NCBI GenBank assembly: GCA_015067245.1
Contig: SVMV01000004.1
Span: forward strand, 1 to 47,691
Reading direction: 5' to 3'
Length of the DNA: 47,691 nt
Source of the DNA: Oscillospiraceae bacterium
GTDB lineage: Bacteria; Bacillota; Clostridia; Oscillospirales; Ruminococcaceae
Shown here: positions 25,974-35,616 of the stretch, piece after piece
How the letters are laid out: every line of letters begins with the position of its first letter
How positions within the stretch are numbered: position 1 is the stretch's first letter
Notes under the pieces: generated by a model
Told to the model about the DNA's origin: nothing
The model's input: the letters and a program-made list of their open reading frames with translations, nothing else
Databases searched by the model: none
Translations under genes and position numbers: made by a program

Positions 25974-26681
25974 ATGACAGTACAAAATATATCGGTACCG
26001 CAGATAATCGATATAATTTTGCTGGTGATAATTATTATTACAGCAATAAGAGCTTTTATGGACGGTTTTTTCACTGCCGTGGTAAAGCTTATAGGAAATA
26101 TTGCAGGGCTTATACTTTCATGGATACTTGCAAACAGATGGGCACCGATGGTTTTTGAAGGTATGTTAAGGGAAAAAATTGTTGCAAAAACCTACACATA
26201 CATACAGGATTCGGCAAATATGGTAAATGTGCAGACACTTACCGAGCAGTTTACAGGCAAGCTGCCTGCCAGCTTTATGCAGGATTTTGCCGAAAAGGCC
26301 GAGCAGATTATACACAGTGCCGCATCACCAACACTGGAGCTGGCACAGAAAATAACAGACGAAATTATAGGTCCAATCATCACGGTGGTTATAATGATAG
26401 TTATTTTTTCTGTTTTGTGTTCTGTGTGCAGCCTGCTGGCAGCTTTGCTGGCAAAAGCCTTAAGGGCAATAAACCACATACCTGTAATCGGCTTTGCAAA
26501 CCGTCTTGGCGGTTTTGGCATTGGGGTGTTCAGCGGTATAATCAATGTGATAATTATTTCATGTGTGTTAAGTATAATTGCAGTTATCACACAAAATTCA
26601 CTGTCTTTTATTAATATGGAAGTGCTTACACAAAGTAAATTACTTTCTTTGACAAGCATAATCAATCCGTTTATGGGTTAA
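25974..26681 (+). CDS. CvpA-family membrane protein
   Basis: A 235-residue protein with about four membrane segments. The N-terminal part IIDIILLVIIIITAIRAFMDG followed by KLIGNIAGLILSWILANRWA is the CvpA pattern, and the C-terminal pair is PVIGFANRLGGFGIGVFSGI with the following hydrophobic helix. In Escherichia coli CvpA is needed for colicin V export and affects envelope integrity; the role in Clostridia is unknown. A middle hydrophilic section of about 80 residues separates the two membrane halves. GGGAG precedes ATG 25974. Confidence 0.85.
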   Translation: MTVQNISVPQIIDIILLVIIIITAIRAFMDGFFTAVVKLIGNIAGLILSWILANRWAPMVFEGMLREKIVAKTYTYIQDSANMVNVQTLTEQFTGKLPASFMQDFAEKAEQIIHSAASPTLELAQKITDEIIGPIITVVIMIVIFSVLCSVCSLLAALLAKALRAINHIPVIGFANRLGGFGIGVFSGIINVIIISCVLSIIAVITQNSLSFINMEVLTQSKLLSLTSIINPFMG

Positions 26682-26717
26682 CATATAACTGTTTTATGCA
26701 AAGGAGCAAAATGTAAT

Positions 26718-29027
26718 ATGTTATGTGAAAGATGCAAAAAACGTCCTGCTATGATTTATATGCAGGTTACAGAAGACGGCGAGACAAAAAGCAAAGGCTA
26801 CTGTCTCACCTGTGCAAAAGAATTGGGTATAAAGCCTGTTGACGATATGCTTAAGCAGATGGGTATAAGCGACAGCGACCTTAAGGCAATGGAAGAACAG
26901 ATGGAAAGCTTTATGGAAGCAAACGACGGCAACGCCGATATGTTCAACATTGCAAATATGCTTAAAGGTCTTACAGGCAACAATGAAGAAGATGACGAAT
27001 ATGGCGATGACTTTGAAGCAGGCGGTTCTATGGCTATGCCTTACAACCGCGGTGACGATAAGCAGCGCGGTGAGGTGGACCCAAAAGATAAACTTGACCC
27101 ACGCAACCACAAAAAGCCAAAGCGCAAATTCCTTGACCAGTACTGTGAAAATCTTACAGATAAGGCAAACAACGGTAAGATAGACAATATTATCGGCCGC
27201 GACAAAGAAATCTACCGCACAATCCAGATTTTGTCCCGCCGTCAGAAAAACAATCCTTGTCTTATCGGTGAAGCAGGTGTTGGTAAAACAGCTATTGCCG
27301 AAGGCATTGCACTGCGTATAAGCCGCGGAGAAGTTCCTCAGCGCCTTAAAAATAAAGAAATTTATCTTGTAAGCATGGCAAACCTTGTTGCAGGCACACA
27401 GTTCCGCGGTCAGTTTGAAGCAAGGGTAAAAGGCCTTATCAACGAGGTTAAAGCAAACGGCAATATCATTCTGTTTATTGACGAAATTCACACCATTGCA
27501 GGTGCAGGGGATACACAGGGCTCAATGGATGCAGGCAATATCTTAAAACCTGCTCTCTCCCGTGGCGAAGTTCAGGTTATCGGTGCAACAACCTTTGCTG
27601 AATACCGCAAATTTATCGAAAAGGATTCTGCACTGGAACGCCGTTTCCAGCCTGTTAAGGTGGAAGAACCATCCATAAGCGATACAATAGATATCATTAC
27701 AGGGGTTAAACAGTATTACGAAGCTTACCACCATGTTATTGTTCCGCAGAATATTGTGGACCTTACAGTGCGTATGAGCGAAAAATATATCACCGACCGC
27801 TTCCTGCCGGATAAGGCAATTGACCTGCTGGACGAAGCCTGCGCATGCTGCAGCCTCAGCCACCCAGAAATCAGCGAATGGCTTTGTGCAAAGGAACGCA
27901 TGGCAGAACTTAAAACCGAACTGGACGATATGGAAAACAGCACAACCGATGCTATTGATTACGAAAAGATGGCAACTCTCAAACAGGAATACTACCAGTG
28001 CGAAGCTACAGTAAACCGTCTGAATGATGCTGTTAAGGATATCAAGGTGGAGATTGATGATATTGCAAAGGTTATCGAACTTTGGACAGGTATCAGCGCT
28101 ATCAAGATTAAAGAAACTGAATATGATAAAATTCAGGGCCTTGAAGCAAAACTCAAAGCTGCTGTTATTGGTCAGGACGAAGCTGTAAGCCTTGTAGCAA
28201 AAGCAATCAAGCGCAACCGTGCAGGCATTAGTGGCCGCAACCGCCCTGCAAGCTTCCTTTTTGTTGGTCCTACAGGTGTGGGTAAAACCGAGCTGGTAAA
28301 ACAGTTGGCACAGAATCTGTTTGATACAGTTGACCCGCTTATCCGTTTTGATATGTCCGAATTTATGGAAAAACATGCGGTGTCCCGCCTTATCGGTTCA
28401 CCTCCTGGTTATGTAGGCTATGACGAGGCAGGTCAGCTTACCGAAAAGGTGCGCAGAAAACCATACAGCGTGGTTCTGTTTGACGAAATTGAAAAGGCAC
28501 ACCCTGATGTTATGAACATTCTGCTGCAGATTCTGGACGAGGGCAAAATCAACGACGCCCACGGCAGAACAGTAAACTTTGAAAACACTGTTATTGCAAT
28601 GACATCCAACGCAGGCTCCACCGATACAATGAACGAAACAGGCTTTGGCAAAAGCCGTTCCGATATGACAAAGGCAAAGACAATGCGTGCATTAAGAGAT
28701 TTCTTAAGACCAGAATTTCTTGCCCGTATCGATGAGATTGTGGCATTTAATCCGTTGCAGCAGCAGGACCTTATGGATATTGCAGCACTTATGCTGGGTG
28801 AATATGTAAAACCTATGGAACAGAAGGGCATTGCTCTTACATGGGACGACGAAGCACTCAAGGTTATCTGCAGCAAGGCAGATGGCGGCAAGTTTGGCGC
28901 CCGTGATATCCGCCGTGTAATCCGCAAGGAAGTGGAAGACAAGGTTGCAGAAGTTATCGTGGATAATGTGGAACTCTCCAAAGTGCACGTTACAGCACAG
29001 GATGGCGAAATCAAGGTGGAATATTAA
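26718..29027 (+). CDS. clpE: ClpE-like AAA+ unfoldase with N-terminal zinc finger
   Basis: A 769-residue two-ring Hsp100 ATPase. The N-terminus has a four-cysteine zinc finger ([10 protein letters not shown] with C3/C6, and GYCLTCAKE with C29/C32), as in ClpE and unlike ClpC. AAA-1 has Walker [16 protein letters not shown] (about 184-191), Walker [15 protein letters not shown]; a short coiled-coil middle region follows. AAA-2 has Walker [18 protein letters not shown] and Walker [25 protein letters not shown] in AAA-2 lies where ClpP-binding Clp proteins carry their (hydrophobic)-G-F loop, so partnership with ClpP is plausible but unproven. AAAGGAG lies upstream; ATG 26718 begins the finger directly. 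Confidence 0.88.
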   Translation: MLCERCKKRPAMIYMQVTEDGETKSKGYCLTCAKELGIKPVDDMLKQMGISDSDLKAMEEQMESFMEANDGNADMFNIANMLKGLTGNNEEDDEYGDDFEAGGSMAMPYNRGDDKQRGEVDPKDKLDPRNHKKPKRKFLDQYCENLTDKANNGKIDNIIGRDKEIYRTIQILSRRQKNNPCLIGEAGVGKTAIAEGIALRISRGEVPQRLKNKEIYLVSMANLVAGTQFRGQFEARVKGLINEVKANGNIILFIDEIHTIAGAGDTQGSMDAGNILKPALSRGEVQVIGATTFAEYRKFIEKDSALERRFQPVKVEEPSISDTIDIITGVKQYYEAYHHVIVPQNIVDLTVRMSEKYITDRFLPDKAIDLLDEACACCSLSHPEISEWLCAKERMAELKTELDDMENSTTDAIDYEKMATLKQEYYQCEATVNRLNDAVKDIKVEIDDIAKVIELWTGISAIKIKETEYDKIQGLEAKLKAAVIGQDEAVSLVAKAIKRNRAGISGRNRPASFLFVGPTGVGKTELVKQLAQNLFDTVDPLIRFDMSEFMEKHAVSRLIGSPPGYVGYDEAGQLTEKVRRKPYSVVLFDEIEKAHPDVMNILLQILDEGKINDAHGRTVNFENTVIAMTSNAGSTDTMNETGFGKSRSDMTKAKTMRALRDFLRPEFLARIDEIVAFNPLQQQDLMDIAALMLGEYVKPMEQKGIALTWDDEALKVICSKADGGKFGARDIRRVIRKEVEDKVAEVIVDNVELSKVHVTAQDGEIKVEY

Positions 29028-29061
29028 CAGAACAGTTTGATGTATTAACATAATAAATGCT

Positions 29062-29145
29062 ATGTCATTCTGAGACGCTTTAGCTGTGAAGAATCCATTG
29101 GCTTGATAAAACAATGATGTTCTTTGCCTGCGCTCAGAATGACAT
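29062..29145. repeat. Dispersed inverted repeat, copy 2 (GTCATTCTGAG family)
   Basis: A perfect 13-bp terminal inverted pair: ATGTCATTCTGAG (29062-29074) and CTCAGAATGACAT (29133-29145). Inside, AAGAATCCATTG partly pairs with CAATGATGTTCTT, so the whole unit can fold into one hairpin. It lies 35 bases after the clpE stop. Related copies are at 14243-14275 and 43719-43802. Confidence 0.85.
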
Positions 29146-29239
29146 TTATATTTGCAAAGGTTAAGCATCTGTATCTGCCAATGTAAATGTTTACCAAAAA
29201 AGTTAATAAAATATTCAAAAATTTTTCCGCCGCATTTAC

Positions 29240-29267
29240 TTGCAAACTGCAGGAAATAATGTATAAT
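29240..29267 (+). promoter_or_regulatory. Sigma-A-type promoter of the fhs riboswitch transcript
   Basis: -10 TATAAT at 29262-29267 is consensus; the best -35 is TTGCAA (29240-29245) with a 16-base spacer. Transcription would begin near 29274, just before the aptamer. Confidence 0.65.
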
Positions 29268-29275
29268 ATATTTAG

Positions 29276-29346
29276 ATGTGCGACTGGCGGATAAGTGGAT
29301 TAACCACGTGGAGCACATTGGTTAAAAAAGTCGACCGCCTGGGCGC
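29276..29346 (+). ncRNA. ZTP (pfl) riboswitch upstream of fhs
   Basis: The conserved aptamer parts appear in order: GCGACTGGCGGATAA at 29280-29294, a GTGG/CCAC stem (29295-29307), CGTGGAGCACAT, and the 3' segment CCGCCTGGGC (29335-29344). GGCGG (29286-29290) and CCGCC (29335-29339) are complementary, fitting the known pseudoknot. The ligand is ZTP/ZMP, which accumulates when 10-formyl-tetrahydrofolate is short. Placement before fhs, a maker of that cofactor, is the classic context. Ligand binding should free transcription by blocking the terminator that shares its 3' arm. Confidence 0.95.
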
Positions 29347-29382
29347 TGTTTATTTTGCGTGCCAGGTGGTCTTTTTGTTTTA
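29333..29382 (+). terminator. Riboswitch-controlled terminator before fhs
   Basis: GACCGCCTGG (29333-29342) pairs with CCAGGTGGTC (29362-29371) and is followed by TTTTTGTTTT. The 5' arm is the same stretch used for the aptamer pseudoknot, so aptamer and terminator cannot form together. The rest of the leader (29383-29472) shows only the ribosome binding site ACGGAGG. Confidence 0.9.
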
Positions 29383-29472
29383 TTACAAACTTTTGTACAT
29401 ACCGCACGCTGAATATCGGCATACTAAAAGAAATTTTAAAAGCTTTTTCTAATTTTAACGGAGGAAAAAACA

Positions 29473-31161
29473 ATGGAATTCAAAACAGACATTCAGATTG
29501 CACAGGAATGCCAGATGGCGCCTATCACAGAAATTGCAGCAAAAGCAGGTATTGATGACAAATACCTTGAACAGTACGGCAAGTACAAAGCAAAAATTGA
29601 CTACAATCTTCTCAGAGAAACAGACAAAGAAGACGGCAAGCTCATTCTTGTAACAGCTATCAACCCAACACCTGCAGGCGAAGGTAAAACAACAACAACA
29701 ATCGGTCTTGCAGACGGTCTTCAGGCTTTGGGCAAAAATGTAATGGTTGCACTGCGTGAACCTTCCCTTGGCCCTGTTTTCGGCGTTAAAGGCGGTGCAG
29801 CAGGCGGCGGCTATGCTCAGGTTGTTCCAATGGAAGATATCAACCTTCACTTTACAGGCGACTTCCACGCAATCGGTGCAGCAAACAACCTTCTTGCAGC
29901 TATGATTGACAACCACATCTATCAGGGCAACGAGCTCAACATCGACCCAAGAAAAATCACATGGAGACGCTGTGTTGATATGAACGACCGTCAGCTCAGA
30001 AGCATTGTTGACGGCCTTAACGGCAAAGCAAACGGCACACCTCGTGAAGACGGCTACGACATTACAGTTGCTTCCGAAATTATGGCTGTTCTCTGTCTTG
30101 CAAGCGATATCACAGACCTTAAGGAAAGACTCTCCCGCATTGTTATCGGTTACACATACGGCAAAGTGGCAGAACAGAAACCTGTAACAGCAGGTGACCT
30201 TAAAGCACACGGCGCAATGGCAGCACTTCTTAAAGATGCTCTTAAACCAAACCTTGTACAGACACTTGAAAAAGTTCCTGCAATTGTACACGGCGGTCCA
30301 TTTGCAAACATTGCACATGGCTGCAACAGTGTAACAGCAACAAAAATGGCTATGAAACTTGCTGATTACACAATCACAGAAGCAGGCTTCGGTGCTGACC
30401 TTGGCGCAGAAAAATTCTTTGATATCAAATGCCGCATGGCAGGCCTTAAGCCAAATGCAGTTGTTATTGTTGCAACAGTAAAAGCACTCAAATACAACGG
30501 CGGTGTTGCAAAAGCTGATCTTGGCACAGAAAACCTTGAAGCTCTCGAAAAAGGTCTTCCAAACCTTCTCAAACATGTAAGCAACATCAAAAATGTTTAC
30601 AAACTTCCATGTGTTGTTGCAATCAACGCATTCCCAACAGATACAAAAGCAGAACTTGACCTTGTTGAAGCAAGATGCAAAGAGCTTGGCGTAAACGTTG
30701 CACTTAGCGAAGTTTGGGCAAAAGGCGGCGAAGGCGGCAAAGTTCTTGCAGAAGAAGTTCTCCGTCTTGTTGAACTTCCAAACGACGATTTCAGCTTCTC
30801 TTACGAACTGGAAGGCAGCATCGAAGACAAACTCAACCAGATTGTTCAGAAAATTTACGGCGGCAAACGTGTTGTTCTTACAGCACAGGCAGCAAAACAG
30901 GCAAAAGAACTGGAAGCACAGGGCTTTGGCAACTATCCAATCTGCGTTGCAAAAACACAGTATTCCCTTACAGACGACCAGACAAAACTTGGCGCACCAA
31001 CAGACTTTGAAGTTACAGTAAGAAACCTTAAAGTTTCTGCAGGCGCAGGCTTTATCGTTGCACTCACAGGCGAAATTATGACAATGCCTGGTCTGCCAAA
31101 AGTTCCAGCAGCAGAAAAAATTGACGTTGACGAAAAAGGCGTTATATCTGGTTTGTTCTAA
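29473..31161 (+). CDS. fhs: Formate--tetrahydrofolate ligase
   Basis: A 562-residue enzyme that makes 10-formyl-tetrahydrofolate from formate, tetrahydrofolate and ATP, feeding purine synthesis and one-carbon metabolism. The ATP-binding motif is [20 protein letters not shown]. Other family segments are [40 protein letters not shown] and [20 protein letters not shown]. Length is close to the family norm (about 556). ACGGAGG precedes ATG 29473. Codon use is highly biased, so expression is probably high once the ZTP riboswitch allows it. A strong terminator follows. Confidence 0.98.
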   Translation: MEFKTDIQIAQECQMAPITEIAAKAGIDDKYLEQYGKYKAKIDYNLLRETDKEDGKLILVTAINPTPAGEGKTTTTIGLADGLQALGKNVMVALREPSLGPVFGVKGGAAGGGYAQVVPMEDINLHFTGDFHAIGAANNLLAAMIDNHIYQGNELNIDPRKITWRRCVDMNDRQLRSIVDGLNGKANGTPREDGYDITVASEIMAVLCLASDITDLKERLSRIVIGYTYGKVAEQKPVTAGDLKAHGAMAALLKDALKPNLVQTLEKVPAIVHGGPFANIAHGCNSVTATKMAMKLADYTITEAGFGADLGAEKFFDIKCRMAGLKPNAVVIVATVKALKYNGGVAKADLGTENLEALEKGLPNLLKHVSNIKNVYKLPCVVAINAFPTDTKAELDLVEARCKELGVNVALSEVWAKGGEGGKVLAEEVLRLVELPNDDFSFSYELEGSIEDKLNQIVQKIYGGKRVVLTAQAAKQAKELEAQGFGNYPICVAKTQYSLTDDQTKLGAPTDFEVTVRNLKVSAGAGFIVALTGEIMTMPGLPKVPAAEKIDVDEKGVISGLF

Positions 31162-31185
31162 TAAAACCGATATTAGATAAAAAGG

Positions 31186-31216
31186 CAGCAGCAGAATTTT
31201 CTGCTGCTGTTTCTTT
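31186..31216 (+). terminator. Intrinsic terminator after fhs
   Basis: CAGCAGCAGA (31186-31195) pairs with TCTGCTGCTG (31200-31209) around ATTT, followed by TTTCTTT. Confidence 0.9.
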
Positions 31217-31240
31217 CGCAAAATATTACAAAATAAGTGC

Positions 31241-31269
31241 TTTACAAATTGAAAAACAAGTGATATAAT
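31241..31269 (+). promoter_or_regulatory. Sigma-A-type promoter of tRNA-Gly
   Basis: -35 TTTACA (31241-31246), 17-base spacer, consensus -10 TATAAT (31264-31269), 28 bases before the mature tRNA 5' end. Confidence 0.8.
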
Positions 31270-31297
31270 ATTTAGGCTGAATAAAACAAGTGAATAT

Positions 31298-31371
31298 GCG
31301 GGTGTAGTTTAGTGGTAGAACTCCAGCCTTCCAAGCTGGTCGTGTGGGTTCGATTCCCATCACCCGCTCCA
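31298..31371 (+). tRNA. tRNA-Gly (anticodon TCC)
   Basis: All four arms can be drawn by eye. The acceptor stem is GCGGGTG (31298-31304)/CACCCGC (31361-31367), the anticodon arm is CCAGC-CTTCCAA-GCTGG giving anticodon TCC, and the T arm is GTGGG-TTCGATT-CCCAT. Discriminator T31368 is followed by an encoded CCA (31369-31371). It reads GGA and, by wobble, GGG codons. It has its own promoter and terminator. Confidence 0.97.
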
Positions 31372-31372
31372 G

Positions 31373-31404
31373 AAAAGTCTCTGTTTAAGAGGCTTTTTTC
31401 TTTT
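31373..31404 (+). terminator. Intrinsic terminator after tRNA-Gly
   Basis: AAAAGTCTCT (31373-31382) pairs with AGAGGCTTTT (31388-31397, one T-G wobble) and a T-rich run follows. It begins 2 bases after the CCA end. From 31405 to 31697 I see only AT-rich, non-coding sequence. Confidence 0.8.
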
Positions 31405-31697
31405 TATATGCCTGTTTTTGTCGGCGCGGTGGGATTTGATCCAAAAAACTGATGTGTAATCAGGCGTTAAGCAGACAATTAAAAACTTTATTATACGGCT
31501 TTTTATTATGAAGTATCTGGTAAAAATAAAAAACAGAAAAAGTAACTTTATGCACAAATGTAACATTGATATTCAATATTCAACTATGACAAAATTTGAT
31601 AGAATACAATGTAATTGTGCAAAATAACAAAAAATAAACGATAAAATCCTTTTATTTGTGTGAAAAATAGAAAATGATTAAAAAAGGTTACAGATTA

Positions 31698-31726
31698 TTG
31701 AAAAAATAAATATTCAGTACTATAAT
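31698..31726 (+). promoter_or_regulatory. Sigma-A-type promoter of the peptide ABC operon
   Basis: -35 TTGAAA (31698-31703), 17-base spacer, consensus -10 TATAAT (31721-31726). It leaves an AT-rich leader of about 170 bases (31733-31903) with no clear structure or ORF. Confidence 0.75.
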
Positions 31727-31903
31727 ACCAATTGTTGCAAATTGTGTTCATAATTAGTTAAAAAAATGTGCATATTTTTTTAAAATAATAGATTGATAAA
31801 AATATAATTGCTATCAATAAAGTTATGAATCAGTTACAGCAGTTACAATTAAATTGTTATAAATGTATAAAAATAAGTTCTCATACAGAAAGGGGAAAGG
31901 ATT

Positions 31904-32845
31904 TTGGGAAAATATATTTTAAAGAGACTTGGGCAGATGCTGCTTCTGCTTGTGGGCATGAGCTTTATAGTTTTTGCCAGTCTTTACATAGCACCTGGTG
32001 ACCCTGCACAGATGGTTGCTGGTGTTGCAGCAACAGAACAGGATATCGAGGCGGTAAGAATAAGCCTTGGCCTTGACAAGCCGTTCCTTGTTCAGTATGG
32101 CATTTATCTTAAAAATCTGCTTACCCTTGACCTTGGTATGTCCTATACAACAAGACAGCCTATCATTCAGGAAATCGCAGTAAGACTTCCATTCACAATC
32201 AACCTGGCTGTAGCGGCTATCCTTATAGCAATTGTAATAGGTATTCCTCTTGGTATTCTTACAGCTCTTAAAAGAGATACCATTGTGGACAATGTGCTTA
32301 CAACAACATCACTGTTTGCAATCTCAATGCCAAACTTCTGGCTTGGTACAATGCTTATCCTTCTGTTCAGCGTTAAGCTTGGTTTGCTTCCTTCAGGCGG
32401 CATGACACATTTCTTCTGGACAGCCACAGGGTTTAAACAGGTTATATTGCCTGCCTTTGCACTTTCCACATCAACCATTGCAAGCTTTATGCGCATAGGC
32501 CGAAACGCAATGCTGGATGTGCTGCAGTCAGACTATATAAGAACAGCAAAATCCAAAGGCCTTTCACAAAAGGTTGTTATATTTGTGCACGCACTCAGAA
32601 ATGCGCTTATTCCGTTGCTCACCCAGCTGGGTACAAGCTTTGGCGGTTTGCTTGGCGGTGCAATTGTTACAGAGCAGGTTTTTGTAGTTAACGGCCTGGG
32701 CACATATCTTATCAACGCAATCAACTCCCGCAACTATCCTGTTGTACAAAGCACAGTTCTGGTAATTGCGGCAATGTTTATCATAATCAACCTTATAGTA
32801 GATATTGTTTACTGTCTGGTTGACCCAAGAATTTCACTGGAATAG
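31904..32845 (+). CDS. Peptide ABC transporter permease, DppB/OppB type
   Basis: A 313-residue permease, one half of the channel of a dipeptide/oligopeptide importer. The start MGKYILKRLGQMLLLLVGMS and the following FASLYIAPGDPAQMVAG are typical of the DppB/OppB family. Six membrane segments and the EAA coupling motif (YIRTAKSKGLSQKVVIFVHA) are present. The end, IVDIVYCLVDPRISLE, is the family C-terminus. Translation starts at TTG 31904 after AAAGGGGAAAGG; no ATG is suitable. The gene order permease-permease-binding protein-ATPase-ATPase follows without a second promoter that I can see. Confidence 0.92.
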   Translation: MGKYILKRLGQMLLLLVGMSFIVFASLYIAPGDPAQMVAGVAATEQDIEAVRISLGLDKPFLVQYGIYLKNLLTLDLGMSYTTRQPIIQEIAVRLPFTINLAVAAILIAIVIGIPLGILTALKRDTIVDNVLTTTSLFAISMPNFWLGTMLILLFSVKLGLLPSGGMTHFFWTATGFKQVILPAFALSTSTIASFMRIGRNAMLDVLQSDYIRTAKSKGLSQKVVIFVHALRNALIPLLTQLGTSFGGLLGGAIVTEQVFVVNGLGTYLINAINSRNYPVVQSTVLVIAAMFIIINLIVDIVYCLVDPRISLE

Positions 32846-32857
32846 GAGGTTACAGGC

Positions 32858-33754
32858 TTGGAAAACAACAGACAAAAACAGTGGAAAACCGCTGTAAATA
32901 AACTTTTGCGCAACAAGCTTGCAGTTCTCTGTTTTGCAGTTCTCATAGTGGAAATTCTGCTGGTGCTTCTTGCAGGTGTTATCGCACCTTTTGAGCCAGA
33001 AGCAGTTGACGCATCAATAAAGCTGGCACCTGGTTTTTGGGCAAAGTGGTCAAAAGACCCAATTGAAGCAGCCAAATATGTGCCAGGACACATTTTTGGC
33101 ACAGACCACCTTGGCCGTGACGTTCTTTCCCGTCTGCTCTATGGCGGCAGAATTTCTCTGGCAGTTGGTTTTTGCTCCACAGCAATGGGTCTTTTCTTTG
33201 GTGTTATCCTTGGTATGCTGGCAGGCTATTATCCAAAGCTGGATAATATTATTATGAGATTTATGGACCTGCTGTTCACTTTCCCTGGCACACTGCTTGC
33301 AATGCTTATTATGGCAATGCTGGGCGCAAGCACATTCAACGCAATGCTGGCTATCAGCATCTGGTCCATTCCGTCCTTTGCAAGAATGATACGCGGCAAG
33401 GTGCTGCAGATTAAACAGGAAGACTATATTATGGCGGTAAAAAGCCTTGGCGCAAGCGATTTCCGCATCATATTCGGACATATTCTTCAGAATGCACTGC
33501 CATTGATTATTGTTATTGCAACAATGCGTATGGCGTCATCACTTATTTCCATTTCTACCCTTAGTTATCTGGGTATGGGTGTTCCTGCACCTGCACCAGA
33601 ATGGGGCAGTATGATTGCAAACGGCAAAAACTATATGTGGCAGCGCCCAAGTCTTATCGTTATACCTGGTATAGCAGTAATTATAACAGTTATCTGCTTT
33701 AACATTCTTGGCGATAAGCTTCGCGATATTCTTGACCCAAGTCTTAAAGACTAA
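32858..33754 (+). CDS. Peptide ABC transporter permease, DppC/OppC type
   Basis: A 298-residue permease, the other half of the channel. It has the long N-terminal helix (NKLLRNKLAVLCFAVLIVEI) and the segment GHIFGTDHLGRDVLSRLLYG, the DppC/OppC hallmark. The EAA motif reads YIMAVKSLGASDFRIIFGHI, and the protein ends NILGDKLRDILDPSLKD, as usual. Translation starts at TTG 32858 with AGGAGG about 8 bases before it. It follows the DppB-like gene by 12 bases. Confidence 0.93.
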   Translation: MENNRQKQWKTAVNKLLRNKLAVLCFAVLIVEILLVLLAGVIAPFEPEAVDASIKLAPGFWAKWSKDPIEAAKYVPGHIFGTDHLGRDVLSRLLYGGRISLAVGFCSTAMGLFFGVILGMLAGYYPKLDNIIMRFMDLLFTFPGTLLAMLIMAMLGASTFNAMLAISIWSIPSFARMIRGKVLQIKQEDYIMAVKSLGASDFRIIFGHILQNALPLIIVIATMRMASSLISISTLSYLGMGVPAPAPEWGSMIANGKNYMWQRPSLIVIPGIAVIITVICFNILGDKLRDILDPSLKD

Positions 33755-33791
33755 AACAGTTAATATGGCAGTAGCCTTATTATAAATTGAG

Positions 33792-33843
33792 AATTGGTTA
33801 AGCTTAAAGGGATTTTCCAATTAGCCCCAAGGCTTTAACAATT
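33792..33843 (+). other. Imperfect hairpin before the binding-protein gene
   Basis: AATTGGTTAAGC (33792-33803) faces GCTTTAACAATT (33832-33843) with a few mismatches; inner TTAAAG/CTTTAA pairing is an alternative. It fills the 117-base gap between permease and binding-protein genes and may stabilise the more abundant downstream mRNA. Confidence 0.45.
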
Positions 33844-33871
33844 GAATTAAAAGAAAAAGAGGAGATTAGTT

Positions 33872-35446
33872 ATGAAAAAATTCAAAAAACTCTCAGCTCT
33901 CGCTCTTGCACTTGTGATGAGTTTGTCACTTGTTGCATGCGGCGGCGGTGGTGAAATCGGCGGTGAATCTCAGCCAGCAGGCAGCGAAACTTCTGCTGTT
34001 ACAGAAGACAGAATGTTTAACGTTGTAATGACAGCTGCTTACACAGGTTTTGACCCACTTAAAACAAATGATGCTGCTTCTACTTACATTACAGCACAGA
34101 TTTACGAAACACTTTACCTTCTTGCAGATGACGGCAGCTTTGTTCCGCTTCTTGCAGAAAGCCTTCCAGAATTCAGCGAAGACGGCCTTACAGCAACAAT
34201 CAAACTTCGCGAAGGCATCAAATTCCACGATGGTACACCATTTAATGCCGAAGCTGTTAAATACACATTTGAACTTATCAAAGACCCAGACTTCGGCTCT
34301 GCACGTGCTTCCATCGCAGCATCCATCGACAGCATCGAATGTCCTGACGAATACACAGTAGTGTTCCACCTCAACTACGAAGACGGTGTTCTTCTTGCTA
34401 AACTTGCACACACAAACAGTGCAATCGTTTCTCCAACAGCACAGCAGAACCAGGATCTTATGGTTGACCCTGTTGGTACAGGTCCTTACAAATATGTAAG
34501 CCACGTTTCTGGTTCCAATGTAGTTCTTACAAGAAATGACGAATACTGGGGCGAAAAAGCACAGATTAAAGATGCAACATTTACAGTTATAACAGAAGAA
34601 TCCACAGCTCTTGCACGTCTTGAAACAGGTGAAGCTGACTACATTCCATCTGTTACAGTAGAAAGCCTGCCAAGAGTACAGGCAATGCAGAATGTTACAA
34701 CAGAAACACAGGATTCTGCACAGATTTACTATGTTGGTTTGCGTCAGAACTCTTACATCAACCCATTGATGGCTAACCCAGAATTCAGAAAAGCTATCGT
34801 TATGGCTCTTGACAGAGAAGGCTTTGTAAACTACACAATGGAAGGCCATGGCTCCTACGCTAAATCCTTTATCGGTCCAAAGGTTCTTGGCTACACAGCA
34901 GCAGCTGAAGAAGCTAACATCGAATACGACCCAGAAGGCGCAAGAGCTATCATCGAAGCAAACGGCTGGCAGGACGAAGAAATTGTATTCCTTTGCCCAT
35001 CCACACCTGCATACGCACCAATCGGTGAATATTTCCAGGCTAACCTTACAGCAGCAGGCTTCAATAATGTAAAACTTGAATCTATCGAATACTCTGCATA
35101 CCTTACAGAATCCAAAGCAGAAGACCGCTTTGATATTTCTCTCTTTGCATGGGCAAACGTAACACGTGACGGTTCTGAACTTCTTGAACCAAACACACAT
35201 TCCGTTTCCAGCGCAAGACTTAAAATCAACAGCGATGAACTTGACAACATGATTCTTGCAAGTAAAACAACATCTGTAGAAGCAGACCGTATTGCAGCTC
35301 TTGAAGAAGCAAATATGTTCCTTCTTGAAAATGCACTTATCGCTCCAATCTACAACGGCGAATACAGATTTGCATACAACTCTGCATACGAATGCTCACT
35401 TGATACAAGCAGCGTATTCTATATGAATACATTTAAAATCAAATAA
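33872..35446 (+). CDS. Peptide ABC transporter substrate-binding lipoprotein (family 5)
   Basis: A 524-residue lipoprotein. The signal peptide ends in the lipobox LVAC (near residue 23), followed by a glycine-rich linker. The mature part is an SBP_bac_5 (DppA/OppA) protein: FDPLKTNDAASTYITAQIYE, LADDGSFVPLLAESLPEFSE, LREGIKFHDGTPFNAEAVKY and the conserved DPVGTGPYKYVSH. It captures peptides, or possibly nickel or another small ligand, outside the membrane; linkage with a gamma-glutamyltransferase favours peptides. AGAGGAG precedes ATG 33872. Biased codons suggest strong expression. Confidence 0.93.
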   Translation: MKKFKKLSALALALVMSLSLVACGGGGEIGGESQPAGSETSAVTEDRMFNVVMTAAYTGFDPLKTNDAASTYITAQIYETLYLLADDGSFVPLLAESLPEFSEDGLTATIKLREGIKFHDGTPFNAEAVKYTFELIKDPDFGSARASIAASIDSIECPDEYTVVFHLNYEDGVLLAKLAHTNSAIVSPTAQQNQDLMVDPVGTGPYKYVSHVSGSNVVLTRNDEYWGEKAQIKDATFTVITEESTALARLETGEADYIPSVTVESLPRVQAMQNVTTETQDSAQIYYVGLRQNSYINPLMANPEFRKAIVMALDREGFVNYTMEGHGSYAKSFIGPKVLGYTAAAEEANIEYDPEGARAIIEANGWQDEEIVFLCPSTPAYAPIGEYFQANLTAAGFNNVKLESIEYSAYLTESKAEDRFDISLFAWANVTRDGSELLEPNTHSVSSARLKINSDELDNMILASKTTSVEADRIAALEEANMFLLENALIAPIYNGEYRFAYNSAYECSLDTSSVFYMNTFKIK

Positions 35447-35495
35447 TTGATTGTACAGTAGAAAATTTAATTGGAATTATTTAAATGATAAATAA

Positions 35496-35564
35496 TCTGC
35501 AGGCGGCATATCCGCCGTCTGCAGAGTGTTTATACTATGAGCTTAGCTGGCAGAAATATCTGCC
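35496..35564 (+). other. Two tandem hairpins between binding-protein and ATPase genes
   Basis: Hairpin 1: TCTGCAG (35496-35502)/CTGCAGA (35519-35525) with an inner GGCGG/CCGCC stem. Hairpin 2: GGCAGA (35549-35554)/TCTGCC (35559-35564) around AATA. No T run follows either, so they are likely RNA-stabilising or partial-attenuation stems that keep the binding protein more abundant than the ATPases. Confidence 0.65.
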
Positions 35565-35616
35565 GGCATAGCTGATGGTACTAAGCAAAATAAACATAAC
35601 CTCAGGGGGAAAAACA

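Noticed and set aside
31360..31566. 68-codon minus-strand ORF over the tRNA-Gly terminator
   Set aside because: It reads through the tRNA terminator and AT-rich sequence; no ribosome binding site and no family features.
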